A stretch of DNA of 64,000 bases from Avibacterium volantium (GTDB lineage Bacteria > Pseudomonadota > Gammaproteobacteria > Enterobacterales > Pasteurellaceae), in the NCBI RefSeq assembly GCF_900635775.1, contig NZ_LR134167.1, forward strand, positions 1,397,001 to 1,461,000, in the 5' to 3' direction. The notes under the pieces are model-generated. The model was not told the DNA's origin, did no database searches, and was given only the letters and a program-made list of their open reading frames with translations. Both the position numbers and the translations under genes were made by a program. This document shows positions 20,788-29,662 of this stretch, in pieces (positions within the stretch are counted from its first letter, which is position 1; each line of letters opens with the position of its first letter).

Positions 20788-21804
20788 ATGTATCCTTTAA
20801 TCCGAAAAGCGCTTTTCAGCCTTGACGCTGAAAATGCCCACAATTTAACTATTCAGCTATTAAAACTGGCTGGCAAACCGCCTTTTGTTACCCTAATAAA
20901 AGCCTTGTTAGCTTGTCCGCAAGGGCAGGAAAGAACAGTAATGGGTGTGAAGTTTAAAAATCCCGTTGGCTTGGCCGCAGGGGCGGATAAAAATGCCGAA
21001 GCCATTGACGGCTTTGGCGCACTGGGATTTGGCTTTATTGAAGTGGGAACAGTAACACCGCTTGGGCAAGAGGGCAATCCAAAACCACGCCAGTTTCGTC
21101 TAATTGAAGCGGAAGGCATTATTAATCGCAATGGCTTTAATAATCAGGGCATTGATTATGTGATTGAAAATGTCAAGAAAGCACGCTTTGACGGCGTAAT
21201 CGGCATAAACATTGGTAAAAACAAAATCACTCCCATTGAACGGGGCAAAGAAGATTATCTTTATTGTTTGAATAAAGCCTATAATTATGCGGATTATATT
21301 ACAGTAAATATTTCCTCGCCCAACACGCCAGATTTACGCCAGTTGCAATATGGTGATGCGTTAGAAGATTTGTTGCAAAGCATTAAGGCGCGCCAGCAAA
21401 TCTTGGCAAGCCAATATAATAAATATGTGCCGATTGCAGTGAAAATTGCACCAGATTTAACGGAAGCCGAATTGGTACAAATTGCCGATACGTTACGACG
21501 TAACAAGATTGATGGTGTGATCGCCACCAATACCACCATTGCACGTGACAATGTACAAGGCTTAAAAAATGCGACAGAAATCGGTGGTCTAAGCGGTAAG
21601 CCGTTGCAACAAAAAAGCACGCAAATCATCGCTCGATTACATCAAGAATTAAACGACCAAATCCCAATTATAGGCAGCGGCGGCATAGATAGCGTTGCCA
21701 GCGCGCAAGAAAAAATCGCAGCAGGTGCAGAGCTTCTGCAAGTGTATTCTGGGCTGATTTATCAAGGGCCAGCGTTAATTAAGGAATTGGTTAAACATTG
21801 TTGA
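20788..21804 (+). CDS. pyrD: Dihydroorotate dehydrogenase, quinone-dependent (class 2)
   Basis: An inner-membrane-associated FMN enzyme that oxidises dihydroorotate to orotate with quinone as acceptor, the fourth step of pyrimidine synthesis. The N-terminal helix ([18 protein letters not shown]) is the class 2 membrane and quinone contact. [12 protein letters not shown], the catalytic serine region [10 protein letters not shown], and IGSGGIDS for FMN phosphate are all present. The GTG at 20782 is in frame, but the ATG at 20788 fits E. coli PyrD. It has 338 residues. Confidence 0.95.
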   Translation: MYPLIRKALFSLDAENAHNLTIQLLKLAGKPPFVTLIKALLACPQGQERTVMGVKFKNPVGLAAGADKNAEAIDGFGALGFGFIEVGTVTPLGQEGNPKPRQFRLIEAEGIINRNGFNNQGIDYVIENVKKARFDGVIGINIGKNKITPIERGKEDYLYCLNKAYNYADYITVNISSPNTPDLRQLQYGDALEDLLQSIKARQQILASQYNKYVPIAVKIAPDLTEAELVQIADTLRRNKIDGVIATNTTIARDNVQGLKNATEIGGLSGKPLQQKSTQIIARLHQELNDQIPIIGSGGIDSVASAQEKIAAGAELLQVYSGLIYQGPALIKELVKHC

Positions 21805-21876
21805 TTGCTGATGTTGGCGAAAGACTTTCAAATAACCATTTGAAATAACAATAAATACACTTATAAGATATAACAG

Positions 21877-21902
21877 GGCGGGCGAATGTCCGCCTTTATT
21901 TT
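21877..21902 (+). terminator. Terminator after pyrD
   Basis: GGCGGGC and GTCCGCC pair (one G-U) around a GAAT loop and are followed by TTTATTTTTT. It resembles the GGCGGAC/GTCCGCC hairpin near 42.87 kb. Confidence 0.8.
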
Positions 21903-21967
21903 TTATTTTTTAAGGCGGAAAATCACAAAAAAATGACCGCACTTTTTCATTTTATTTAGGAACAAAA

Positions 21968-22804
21968 ATGCAAAAAATTTATGATTTACATTGCCATAGT
22001 AGCGCATCAGACGGGGTATTAAGCCCTAAAGAGGTGGTGCAGCGCGCTTATGATAATCAAGTTTCCGTGCTGGCTTTAACCGATCACGACAGCGTGGCAG
22101 GCTTAGATGAAGCACAAGCGCAGGCAGATTTATTAGGGATCACGCTGATTAATGGAGTGGAAATTTCCACCCAATGGGAAAATCGTGCCATTCATATTGT
22201 GGGGTTAGATTTTGATAAAACTCACCCAAAAATGACCGCACTTTTGCAGCAGCAAGCAGAAAAACGCTTAGAAAGAGCGGTGAAAATTGGTGAGAAATTA
22301 GCGAAGTTAGGGGTTGAAAATGCTTTTGATGGAGCGAAAAAATTCACCCAAGGGGAAGTTACCCGAGCGCACTATGCGCGCTATTTAGTGGAAATCGGCA
22401 AAGTTTCTAATATTAATCAGGCTTTCAAACGTTATCTAGGGCAAGGTAAGTCTGCCTATGTAAAAGCGGAATGGGTAGATATTCCTAGCGCGATTGACAT
22501 TATTCACCAGGCAGGCGGCGTGGCGGTGTTAGCGCACCCATTGCGCTATACCTTAACCACCAAATGGCTCAAAAAACTGATTGTGGATTTTGCCCAAAGT
22601 GGTGGTGATGCCATTGAAGTTTCTGGCTGCGGACAAACCAAAGATCAACGCTTATTGCTCGCACGTTGGGCGCTTGAACAAGGTTTACTTGGCTCTGTTG
22701 GATCGGATTTTCATTTTCCTTGTGGTTGGATTGAACTAGGACGTTCGCTTGAATTACCAGAAAATGTGCCACCTGTTTGGCAGAAATTTCGCACTATTTT
22801 GTAA
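21968..22804 (+). CDS. rnm: PHP-domain phosphoesterase (RNase AM / YciV family)
   Basis: A PHP-family metal enzyme. Its E. coli homologue is described as a 5'-3' exoribonuclease that matures rRNA ends and as a nucleoside 3',5'-bisphosphate phosphatase. Metal ligands are seen in DLHCHSSASDG near the start, LALTDHDS at about residue 40, NGVEIS, VLAHPLRY and SDFHFP. It has 278 residues, close to the family length. The substrate is inferred from the family. It stands between pyrD and aroF with its own AGGAACAAAA ribosome site and two uptake signals nearby. Confidence 0.87.
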   Translation: MQKIYDLHCHSSASDGVLSPKEVVQRAYDNQVSVLALTDHDSVAGLDEAQAQADLLGITLINGVEISTQWENRAIHIVGLDFDKTHPKMTALLQQQAEKRLERAVKIGEKLAKLGVENAFDGAKKFTQGEVTRAHYARYLVEIGKVSNINQAFKRYLGQGKSAYVKAEWVDIPSAIDIIHQAGGVAVLAHPLRYTLTTKWLKKLIVDFAQSGGDAIEVSGCGQTKDQRLLLARWALEQGLLGSVGSDFHFPCGWIELGRSLELPENVPPVWQKFRTIL

Positions 22805-22842
22805 ATTCCTTGTAAAACAAGTTGAATTTGCTTTGGTTTAAG

Positions 22843-22860
22843 TGTAATTTATACGTTACA
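22843..22860. promoter_or_regulatory. TyrR box 1 before aroF
   Basis: TGTAATTTATACGTTACA fits TGTAAA-N6-TTTACA at 10 of 12 positions. It overlaps a likely -10 (TAATTT at 22845) placed 17 bases after TTGAAT, so a bound regulator would block the promoter. Confidence 0.72.
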
Positions 22861-22865
22861 TTAAT

Positions 22866-22883
22866 TGTATATAAAAATTTACA
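22866..22883. promoter_or_regulatory. TyrR box 2 before aroF
   Basis: TGTATATAAAAATTTACA fits the same pattern at 10 of 12 positions, with a perfect right half. Its centre is 23 bases from that of box 1, the spacing seen in tandem TyrR boxes that bind cooperatively. Confidence 0.7.
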
Positions 22884-22908
22884 CTTTAATTTTGAGTAGG
22901 AAAGAAAA

Positions 22909-23976
22909 ATGAACAATGTAAATCACAAAGACAGTATTCATAATGTAAATATTGTTAATGAAAAAGTGTTAATCACACCAAGTGAACTAAAAGAAAAATT
23001 GCCTTTACCGCAACATTTGCGTCATCAAATTGAGCAATCACGCGCTGATATTGCCAATATCATTCATAAAAAAGATAACCGTCTATTAGTGGTGATCGGC
23101 CCTTGTTCGATTCACGATCCCCTTTCTGCGTTAGATTACGCAAAACGCTTGAAAGCTTTATCTGATGAACTAAAAGACGAGCTGTACATCGTTATGCGTG
23201 TATATTTTGAGAAACCGCGTACCACCGTGGGTTGGAAAGGCTTAATTAACGATCCGAAAATTGATGGCAGTTTCGATGTAGAACACGGTTTGCACATTGC
23301 GCGTGAACTTTTGTTAGAGCTGGCGGAAATGGGTTTGCCACTTGCCACCGAAGCACTTGATCCAATCACGCCACAATATATGGCAGATTTATTCAGCTGG
23401 TCAGCCATTGGCGCAAGAACCACGGAATCGCAAACTCACCGTGAACTGGCGTCAGGCTTATCAATGGCAGTGGGGTTTAAGAATGGTACGGACGGTAGCA
23501 TTGCCACTGCAATTAATGCGATGAAAGCGTCTGCAATGGGACATAGCTTTATAGGCATCAACCAGCAAGGGCAGGTGAATTTGCTCAACACCGCAGGCAA
23601 TCCAAACGGACATATTATTTTGCGTGGTGGAAAAGCGCCAAATTACCAAGCGGAATTTATTCAACAAGCAGAACAAGAATTACAAAAAGCAGGCTTAGAA
23701 CCCGCCATTATGGTGGATTGTAGCCATGGCAACTCGAATAAAGATTACCGCCGCCAGCCGATTGTGGCAGAAGATGTTACACAGCAAATCGCTAATGGCA
23801 ACCAATCTATTATTGGCGTGATGTTAGAAAGCCATATCAATGCGGGCAACCAAAGTGCTGAGCAGCCAGTAAGCGAAATGCAATATGGTGTGTCAATTAC
23901 AGACGCTTGCATTGATTGGGATACCAGCGAGCAATTATTACGTCAAATGGCACAAGCATTGAGCAAAAATAATTGA
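22909..23976 (+). CDS. aroF: DAHP synthase, AroF (tyrosine-sensitive) type
   Basis: This enzyme catalyses the first step of the shikimate pathway, joining phosphoenolpyruvate and erythrose 4-phosphate. GPCSIHDP, RVYFEKPRTTVGWKG, ARTTESQTHRELASGLSM and IMVDCSHGNSNKDYRRQP are family motifs. The N-terminus (NVNIVNEKVLITPSELK), LATEALDP and the SHGNSNKDYRRQP version follow AroF rather than AroG or AroH. The 355 residues are normal. It lies 38 bases before tyrA, giving the AroF-TyrA pairing known from enterics, behind two TyrR boxes. Tyrosine inhibition is inferred. Confidence 0.92.
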   Translation: MNNVNHKDSIHNVNIVNEKVLITPSELKEKLPLPQHLRHQIEQSRADIANIIHKKDNRLLVVIGPCSIHDPLSALDYAKRLKALSDELKDELYIVMRVYFEKPRTTVGWKGLINDPKIDGSFDVEHGLHIARELLLELAEMGLPLATEALDPITPQYMADLFSWSAIGARTTESQTHRELASGLSMAVGFKNGTDGSIATAINAMKASAMGHSFIGINQQGQVNLLNTAGNPNGHIILRGGKAPNYQAEFIQQAEQELQKAGLEPAIMVDCSHGNSNKDYRRQPIVAEDVTQQIANGNQSIIGVMLESHINAGNQSAEQPVSEMQYGVSITDACIDWDTSEQLLRQMAQALSKNN

Positions 23977-24014
23977 CAAAAATCATCAAACTGTAAAGAA
24001 ATAAGGACAATAAC

Positions 24015-25139
24015 GTGGACGCCCTAAAAGAACTGCGTACAGAAATTGATACACTGGATCAAGAATTATTGCAATTAGTTGCAAAGCGCTTGGCATTGGT
24101 AAAAAAAGTGGGGGAAATCAAACATCAACACGGCTTACCTATTTATGTGCCAAATCGTGAAGCAGAAATGCTACAAGCTAGACGGCAAGAAGCCGAAAAA
24201 CTTGGCGTACCGCCTGATTTAATCGAAGATGTATTACGCCGTTTAATGCGTGAATCCTACACCAGAGAAAATCAATTCGGATTTAAAACCGTTAATCCTA
24301 ACATCAAAAAAATTGTGATTGTGGGCGGAAAAGGTAAGCTAGGCGGATTATTCGCACGTTATCTGCAACTTTCAGGTTATCAAGTAGAAAGTTTAGGGCG
24401 AAACGATTGGGACAACGCCGCACAGATTTTATCGGGTGCAGATGTAGTTATTGTGTCCGTACCTATCGTAAACACGGTGGAAACCATTGAACGTCTTGCA
24501 CCTTATTTAACTGAAAATATGTTGCTCACCGATCTCACCTCGGTGAAAAAAGCCCCGCTTGCAAAAATGCTGGATGTGCATCAAGGCGCAGTGGTGGGCT
24601 TGCACCCAATGTTCGGGCCAGATATTGCAAGTATGGCAAAACAAGTGGTAGTGCGTTGTGATGGGCGTTATCCTGAACGCTATCAATGGTTATTAGATCA
24701 AATCAGCATTTGGGGGGCGAAAATTTATCAAGTGGACGCCGCCGAACACGATCAAAGTATGACTTACATTCAAGCCTTACGCCACTTTGCCACCTTTGCC
24801 AACGGGTTGCATTTATCCAAACAACCTGTGGAATTGGCGAAACTGTTAGCCTTATCTTCGCCAATTTACCGCTTAGAACTCGCTATGATCGGACGCCTAT
24901 TCGCCCAAGACGGCGCATTATACGCGGATATTATTATGGATAAACCAGAAAACCTTGAAGTGATCGAAAGCTTAAAACAAAGCTATGAAGAAAGCCTGAA
25001 ATTCTTTGAGCAAGGCGATAAACAAGGTTTTATCGAAACTTTCGAGCAAGTACGCGATTGGTTTGGCGATTATTCTGAACAATTCTTAAAAGAAAGCCGC
25101 CAGCTTTTGCAACAGGCGAATGATTATCGCGAACATTAG
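24015..25139 (+). CDS. tyrA: Chorismate mutase / prephenate dehydrogenase TyrA
   Basis: A bifunctional enzyme of tyrosine synthesis. Residues 1-90 are the AroQ-type chorismate mutase ([19 protein letters not shown]). An NAD-binding prephenate dehydrogenase follows from [16 protein letters not shown], with GLHPMFGPD in the active site. It starts with GTG at 24015, eight bases after AAGGA. An ATG start is not available without losing conserved residues. It has 374 residues, as in E. coli. It is in an operon with aroF. Confidence 0.95.
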   Translation: MDALKELRTEIDTLDQELLQLVAKRLALVKKVGEIKHQHGLPIYVPNREAEMLQARRQEAEKLGVPPDLIEDVLRRLMRESYTRENQFGFKTVNPNIKKIVIVGGKGKLGGLFARYLQLSGYQVESLGRNDWDNAAQILSGADVVIVSVPIVNTVETIERLAPYLTENMLLTDLTSVKKAPLAKMLDVHQGAVVGLHPMFGPDIASMAKQVVVRCDGRYPERYQWLLDQISIWGAKIYQVDAAEHDQSMTYIQALRHFATFANGLHLSKQPVELAKLLALSSPIYRLELAMIGRLFAQDGALYADIIMDKPENLEVIESLKQSYEESLKFFEQGDKQGFIETFEQVRDWFGDYSEQFLKESRQLLQQANDYREH

Positions 25140-25168
25140 TGAAGAACAAGTGAAAGGCTTGTTTTTAT

Positions 25169-25208
25169 CAGTGCGGTGGAAAATTTGAAAATTTTTTACC
25201 GCACTTTA
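25169..25208 (+). terminator. Uptake-signal hairpin after tyrA
   Basis: CAGTGCGGTGGAAAATTT is mirrored by AAATTTTTTACCGCACTTT. The left copy has one change from the uptake consensus and the right copy is perfect. It is the likely terminator of aroF-tyrA. Confidence 0.65.
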
Positions 25209-25222
25209 AATCTGAATAAATA

Positions 25223-25238
25223 TTTGATTAAGCTCACA
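25223..25238. promoter_or_regulatory. CRP site before cdd
   Basis: TTTGA-TTAAGC-TCACA matches the CRP half-sites TGTGA/TCACA at nine of ten positions. A -10 (TATGAT, 25278-25283) lies downstream with no good -35, and the site centre is about 60 bases before the expected start point, the usual position for class I activation. E. coli cdd is also CRP controlled. Confidence 0.65.
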
Positions 25239-25316
25239 AAATTAACTTTTCTTTAAGATTTTTCCTCTATTCTGCACTATGATAGCGAGAGTTTTAGCTT
25301 GAAAGGAGAAAGTAGT

Positions 25317-26228
25317 ATGAAAAATCATCTTCAGCAACACATTTCAGATCGCATTCAGCAATCATTGGGGTTATTAGAAAATCAACAACTCGCCCAAGAT
25401 TTATGGCATATTCTCGCTGAACAGCATTTCCAAGGCTTTTTACCGCAGTTTGTGGTGAATCATCTTTGCGAAAAATATCAATTAAGCGCCAAAAACCTCG
25501 CCCTACTTTTATTGCCGATTAGTGCAAGTTATGCCAATCCTACGATTTCTCATTTTAGCGTAGGGGCGGTGGTAACCGGGGAAAGCGGCAGTCTTTATTT
25601 CGGGGCAAACCAAGAGTTTTGTGCCACCAATATTCAGCAAACTATTCACGCGGAACAAAGTGCGATTTCTCACGCGTGGATGCGTGGCGAACGGAAATTG
25701 ACTGACGTAACGGTAAACTATACCCCGTGCGGACATTGTCGTCAGTTTATGAATGAATTAAATAGTGCGGAAACCTTGCATATTCATTTGCCGCATAGCC
25801 AGAATAATTTGCTGCACAAATATTTGCCAGATTCTTTTGGTCCAAAAGACTTGGATATTACCTGCCGCTTATTTGATGAACGCCATAATGGTTTAAATTA
25901 TCGCACAGAAGATTCCGTTATTTTGGCAGCGCTAAATGCGGCTAATCAAGCTCACGCGCCTTATTCGCAAAGCTATTCGGGCGTTGCCATTCAGCTTCAA
26001 GATCAACAAATTTTTTCTGGTCGCTATGCTGAAAATGCGGCATTCAACCCAACCTTGCCTGCCTTACAAGTGGCATTAAATTATTTATTATTAAGTGGCA
26101 ATGAGGTGGAAAATATTCAGCGTGTAGTGATGGTTGAACAGCCTTTAACCCTTTCTTATCAAAAAATGGCAGAAGAATTATTGGCTTATTTAGGGGAAGT
26201 AAAATTGGAATATATTTTGCTGCCTTAG
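25317..26228 (+). CDS. cdd: Cytidine deaminase (two-domain type)
   Basis: A zinc enzyme that deaminates cytidine and deoxycytidine to the uracil nucleosides in pyrimidine salvage. The catalytic domain has [12 protein letters not shown] (zinc ligand and proton-shuttling Glu) and [12 protein letters not shown] (two zinc cysteines). A second, degenerate deaminase-like domain follows from about residue 190, as in the dimeric E. coli enzyme. The ATG at 25317 follows AAGGAG and gives 303 residues. An in-frame TTG 18 bases upstream is less likely. Confidence 0.93.
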   Translation: MKNHLQQHISDRIQQSLGLLENQQLAQDLWHILAEQHFQGFLPQFVVNHLCEKYQLSAKNLALLLLPISASYANPTISHFSVGAVVTGESGSLYFGANQEFCATNIQQTIHAEQSAISHAWMRGERKLTDVTVNYTPCGHCRQFMNELNSAETLHIHLPHSQNNLLHKYLPDSFGPKDLDITCRLFDERHNGLNYRTEDSVILAALNAANQAHAPYSQSYSGVAIQLQDQQIFSGRYAENAAFNPTLPALQVALNYLLLSGNEVENIQRVVMVEQPLTLSYQKMAEELLAYLGEVKLEYILLP

Positions 26229-26235
26229 CGATAGA

Positions 26236-26263
26236 AAAACGGTCTAATTCAGACCGTTTTTTG
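26236..26263. terminator. Terminator between convergent cdd and kdsC
   Basis: AAAACGGTCT and AGACCGTTTT form a ten-base perfect stem with a five-base loop, with T-runs on both strands. It can serve both genes. Confidence 0.85.
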
Positions 26264-26265
26264 TT

Positions 26266-26814
26266 TTACTGCGCCATATTTTCTACGGTTTTAAGGAAAC
26301 CTTGTGCGGTGGCAAAAGCATCACTTTTGCCTTGCGCGCGCATAATCATATCGGACATTTCACGAAATGCGCCTTGTCCGCCGTGGCGTTGTAGCACATA
26401 GTCGGCACAATCTTGTACATAATCCATCGCATCGCCGACGGCAAAGGATAATCCGCACACCGCAAAAGCAGGCAGATCCACGCTATCATCGCCGATAAAT
26501 GCGGTTTCTTCAGGGCTTACACCAGCTTGTTTCATTAATTCAAAGCAGGCGCTTTCTTTTTCTAATTTGCCTAAAAAGAACAGTTTAATCCCAAGATCGG
26601 CAATGCGCTTGCGTAAAATAGGGGAATCTCGCCCTGAAAGCACGGCAACTTGCACGCCATTTTCCATTAACATACGAATGCCCAATCCATCACGAACGTG
26701 GAAACTTTTGAACGCTTCGCCGTTGGCATCATAGTGGAGTAAACCGTCTGTGAGTACACCGTCCACATCGGTGATCACGAGTTTGATATTTTGTAATTGT
26801 TCGTTTGAAATCAT
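26266..26814 (-). CDS. kdsC: KDO 8-phosphate phosphatase KdsC
   Basis: A HAD-family phosphatase that converts KDO 8-phosphate to KDO for lipopolysaccharide inner core. The nucleophile motif is ITDVDGVLTDG, with VLSGRDS and FIGDDSVDLPA as later HAD motifs. It is a small cap-less enzyme of 182 residues from the ATG at 26814. A TTG seven codons upstream falls inside kdsD. It follows kdsD by four bases, forming a KDO synthesis operon. Confidence 0.93.
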   Translation of the reverse strand: MISNEQLQNIKLVITDVDGVLTDGLLHYDANGEAFKSFHVRDGLGIRMLMENGVQVAVLSGRDSPILRKRIADLGIKLFFLGKLEKESACFELMKQAGVSPEETAFIGDDSVDLPAFAVCGLSFAVGDAMDYVQDCADYVLQRHGGQGAFREMSDMIMRAQGKSDAFATAQGFLKTVENMAQ

Positions 26815-26818
26815 AGTA

Positions 26819-27754
26819 TTAACTCGAAAATTCAATTAAACCTACCACGTTTTTAGCGTCATCTAACACGATTAATGAATGAATTTTGTTTTCTTTCATA
26901 AAGTTTTCCGCTTCCGCTAAATAGCAATTTGCGTTGATGGTTTTAGGTTGAGAAGTCATTAATTCTTGCGCGGTTTTGCTTAGCGCGTCAGCACCATTGC
27001 GAGTGAGTGTTCGGCGAATATCACCATCGGTGATAATGCCTTTTAATTCATTGTTTTGCATTACAATCGCCACGCCCATACGGCCTTCATTCATAATAGT
27101 TAAGCAATCGGTAAATGACGTGGTGAGCTGTGCGATTGGCAATTTGGTTTGCATTTGATCTTTCACGCGGGATAACAAGCGTTTGCCTAGACTTCCACCC
27201 GGATGATATTTTGCAAAATCCTCAGGTTGGAAATTTCTTGCAGTGATGAGTGCAACGGCAAGGGCATCGCTCAATGCAAGGGTAACCAGTGCCGAAGTGG
27301 TGGGCGCAAGGTTATTCGGGCAAACTTCTCGTTCCACCGTAATATCCAGCACATAGTCGGCGTGTTTTGCAAGGGTAGATTGCTTATTGCTGGTTAAGGC
27401 AATGATTTTATTGCCAAAATTCTTTAAGCTCGGGATCAGTTTATTCACATCATCGGTTTCACCGCTGTAGGAAATCAACATCACAATATCAATGGGCTTG
27501 AGCATTCCTAAATCACCGTGAAAGGCTTCCGTTGGGTGCAGGAAAAAACTTGGTGTGCCGGTGGAAGCAAAGGTGGCAACCATTTTTTTGCCGATTAATC
27601 CTGATTTCCCAATGCCGCCAACCACAAGGCGACCTTCACAGTTCAAAATGAGATCCACCACTTGGTTGAATTGCTCATCTAAACGATGGCTTAGTTGTAG
27701 CAAGGCTTTTTGTTCCACCTCAAGGGTGTCTTGTGCGATTTTGAGATAATCCAT
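26819..27754 (-). CDS. kdsD: Arabinose 5-phosphate isomerase KdsD
   Basis: This enzyme interconverts ribulose 5-phosphate and arabinose 5-phosphate, the first step toward KDO. The SIS domain (GRLVVGGIGKSGLIGKKM, SYSGETDDV) covers the first 200 residues, and two CBS domains follow (MNEGRMGVAIV, ITDGDIRRTL). The ATG at 27754 follows AAGGGG, giving 311 residues. GutQ-type paralogues share the fold, but linkage with kdsC supports KdsD. Confidence 0.93.
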   Translation of the reverse strand: MDYLKIAQDTLEVEQKALLQLSHRLDEQFNQVVDLILNCEGRLVVGGIGKSGLIGKKMVATFASTGTPSFFLHPTEAFHGDLGMLKPIDIVMLISYSGETDDVNKLIPSLKNFGNKIIALTSNKQSTLAKHADYVLDITVEREVCPNNLAPTTSALVTLALSDALAVALITARNFQPEDFAKYHPGGSLGKRLLSRVKDQMQTKLPIAQLTTSFTDCLTIMNEGRMGVAIVMQNNELKGIITDGDIRRTLTRNGADALSKTAQELMTSQPKTINANCYLAEAENFMKENKIHSLIVLDDAKNVVGLIEFSS

Positions 27755-27840
27755 TGTTGCCCCTTTTATATTCAGCAAAAGTGCGGTTATTTTAGCGTAA
27801 GTTTTTTGCGAACTCTAGCAGTCATTTTATCTGAGTTTTC

Positions 27841-27868
27841 TTGCATTTTTTTGATATTCCGTTATACT
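27841..27868 (+). promoter_or_regulatory. Promoter of rnpB
   Basis: TTGCAT and TATACT are separated by 16 bases and placed seven to nine bases before the predicted 5' end of RNase P RNA. Confidence 0.75.
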
Positions 27869-27875
27869 CTCGCCC

Positions 27876-28264
<389 letters not shown>

Positions 28265-28273
28265 GAATAAAAT

Positions 28274-28300
28274 AGCCTCCATTTTTGGAGGCTTATTTTT
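28274..28300 (+). terminator. Terminator of rnpB
   Basis: AGCCTCC and GGAGGCT pair around ATTTTT and are followed by TATTTTT. Confidence 0.87.
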
Positions 28301-28328
28301 CTCACAAAAGTTATCGCAAAAGTGCGGT

Positions 28329-28778
28329 CTATTTTTTCAATAAATCTTTTAACCCTTCTTTCATTGCAGACATTTGATGCTCATAAGCGGCTTTGCTTTC
28401 TCGCTCATCAATCATATAGGTGATGGTTTCAGACAGAGTCATTTTCATTTTCTTAGCATATCTTGATAAGCGCAACCAAACAGAATATTCCAAATCAATC
28501 GATTTTTTCTTGGTGGTTTGCTTTTCCGCATTGAAAAAACGCTTACGCCGCGCACGAATCGCTTGGTCTAATTTCACCACTAAATTAGGCGAAAGATGAG
28601 TTTTCACCCATTCTTCCGTTTCCGCCGCATTATTTTGCGCGGTAATTAAACGGCGCACCATTTCTTGCTGTAAACTGCGCTCTTCATAACGCGTAATTTG
28701 CTCCCCTTCACGGGCTTTTTTGGTTAAATAGAGCCATTTCCAGTGTGCTTCTTGATTTTCTAGCTTTTGGTATTTCAT
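28329..28778 (-). CDS. matP: Macrodomain Ter protein MatP
   Basis: MatP binds matS sites and organises the chromosome terminus. The N-terminal KYQKLENQEAHWKW and the basic IRARRKRFFNAE region match the family. KKKSIDLEYSVWLRLSRYA with KMTLSETITYM is the ribbon-helix-helix DNA-binding part, and the C-terminal coiled coil is present. It has 149 residues, as in E. coli. In E. coli matP is divergent from ycbZ with nothing between. Here a HigBA module separates them. Confidence 0.93.
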   Translation of the reverse strand: MKYQKLENQEAHWKWLYLTKKAREGEQITRYEERSLQQEMVRRLITAQNNAAETEEWVKTHLSPNLVVKLDQAIRARRKRFFNAEKQTTKKKSIDLEYSVWLRLSRYAKKMKMTLSETITYMIDERESKAAYEHQMSAMKEGLKDLLKK

Positions 28779-28934
28779 CGTATTTCCTCAAACTCCGTTA
28801 CGGGGTAACTCTGTATAAGTTTACGCTGTTCCGATTTTTTTCGCTAGTAAATTTTGTTTTGGGTGATAAATTCGTCTAACCGCAATATTTTTTTGCGATA
28901 TTTATGAAGTGCGGTGGAATTTCACCACACTTTT

Positions 28935-29231
28935 TTAAGCAAATTGATAAGGGATAATATGGCTTAAATCTTCGTTAATGATTGAACGAGTTTGTTCTGT
29001 GTCATAATGTGATTGCATATTAAGCCAGCTTTGTGCATCTGTGCCAAAGAATGTTGCCAAACGTAATGCGGTATCGGGGGTAATGGAACGTTTTCCTTTG
29101 ACAATTTCATTAATTCTGCGAGGTGGAACAGAAATCGCTTTTGCCAGTGCGTATTGGCTAATACCAAGTGGTTTTAGCCAATCTTCTAATAAAATCTCGC
29201 CGGGGTGGGAGAGAGGAATTTCTCTAATCAT
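28935..29231 (-). CDS. higA: HigA-family antitoxin (XRE helix-turn-helix)
   Basis: A 98-residue antitoxin and autorepressor. The HTH is SQYALAKAISVPPRRINEIVKGKR, seen as two adjacent helices, and the motif HPGEILLEDWLKPLG with DTALRLATFFGT and WLNMQ is diagnostic of HigA. It lies 17 bases after the toxin gene, the toxin-first order typical of higBA. It has an uptake signal just downstream (28907). It would bind its toxin and its own operator. Confidence 0.92.
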   Translation of the reverse strand: MIREIPLSHPGEILLEDWLKPLGISQYALAKAISVPPRRINEIVKGKRSITPDTALRLATFFGTDAQSWLNMQSHYDTEQTRSIINEDLSHIIPYQFA

Positions 29232-29248
29232 AATCAGTTATCCTTAAT

Positions 29249-29527
29249 TTAGTGGTAATCCACAATTTCAACATCAGCAGCGTGTCCATTTAACCAAGTA
29301 AAACAAATCCGCCACTGATCGTTAATTCGAATGCTGTATTGCCCTTTTCGATCACCAGAAAGCTGTTCTAAATGATTTCCAGGAGGAATTTTTAAAAAGT
29401 TAAGCTCTGTTGCCGCATTGAGTTGTTGAAGTTTTCGCATTGCGACTTTTTCAAATGGGATAAAACGCCGTATTCGTTTACCTTCAAAAAATGCTTGGGT
29501 TTCTTTACAGGAAAAATGGGTAATCAT
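29249..29527 (-). CDS. higB: HigB-family toxin (RelE superfamily mRNA interferase)
   Basis: A 92-residue basic protein of the RelE/HigB fold that cuts ribosome-bound mRNA. Typical features are [11 protein letters not shown] near residues 14-24, [28 protein letters not shown] (split across two strands) and the terminal WRICF strand. The catalytic basic residues in this family lie in these parts, and all appear intact. It is the first gene of the module, preceded by two inverted repeats. Confidence 0.92.
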   Translation of the reverse strand: MITHFSCKETQAFFEGKRIRRFIPFEKVAMRKLQQLNAATELNFLKIPPGNHLEQLSGDRKGQYSIRINDQWRICFTWLNGHAADVEIVDYH

Positions 29528-29533
29528 AAATAA

Positions 29534-29578
29534 TAACGCCTTTCGTTAATACTACATAATGATAACGGATCACGTTAT
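29534..29578. promoter_or_regulatory. Two operator repeats before higBA
   Basis: TAACG-N5-CGTTA occurs twice, at 29534-29548 and 29563-29577, with centres 29 bases apart. The second extends to ATAACG...CGTTAT. They cover the region just upstream of the higB start at 29527 and are likely HigA binding sites. This is inferred from symmetry and position. Confidence 0.75.
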
Positions 29579-29662
29579 TAAATGCAAGGCATAAATATAC
29601 AAAATAATCCCATTATGCGATAATCCACCTTTTCAACCATTACCCAAAGAGAGCCACATACT

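Noticed and set aside
22909-23976. Naming the DAHP synthase aroG
   Set aside because: The N-terminus, LATEALDP and SHGNSNKDYRRQP agree with AroF, and it is paired with tyrA.
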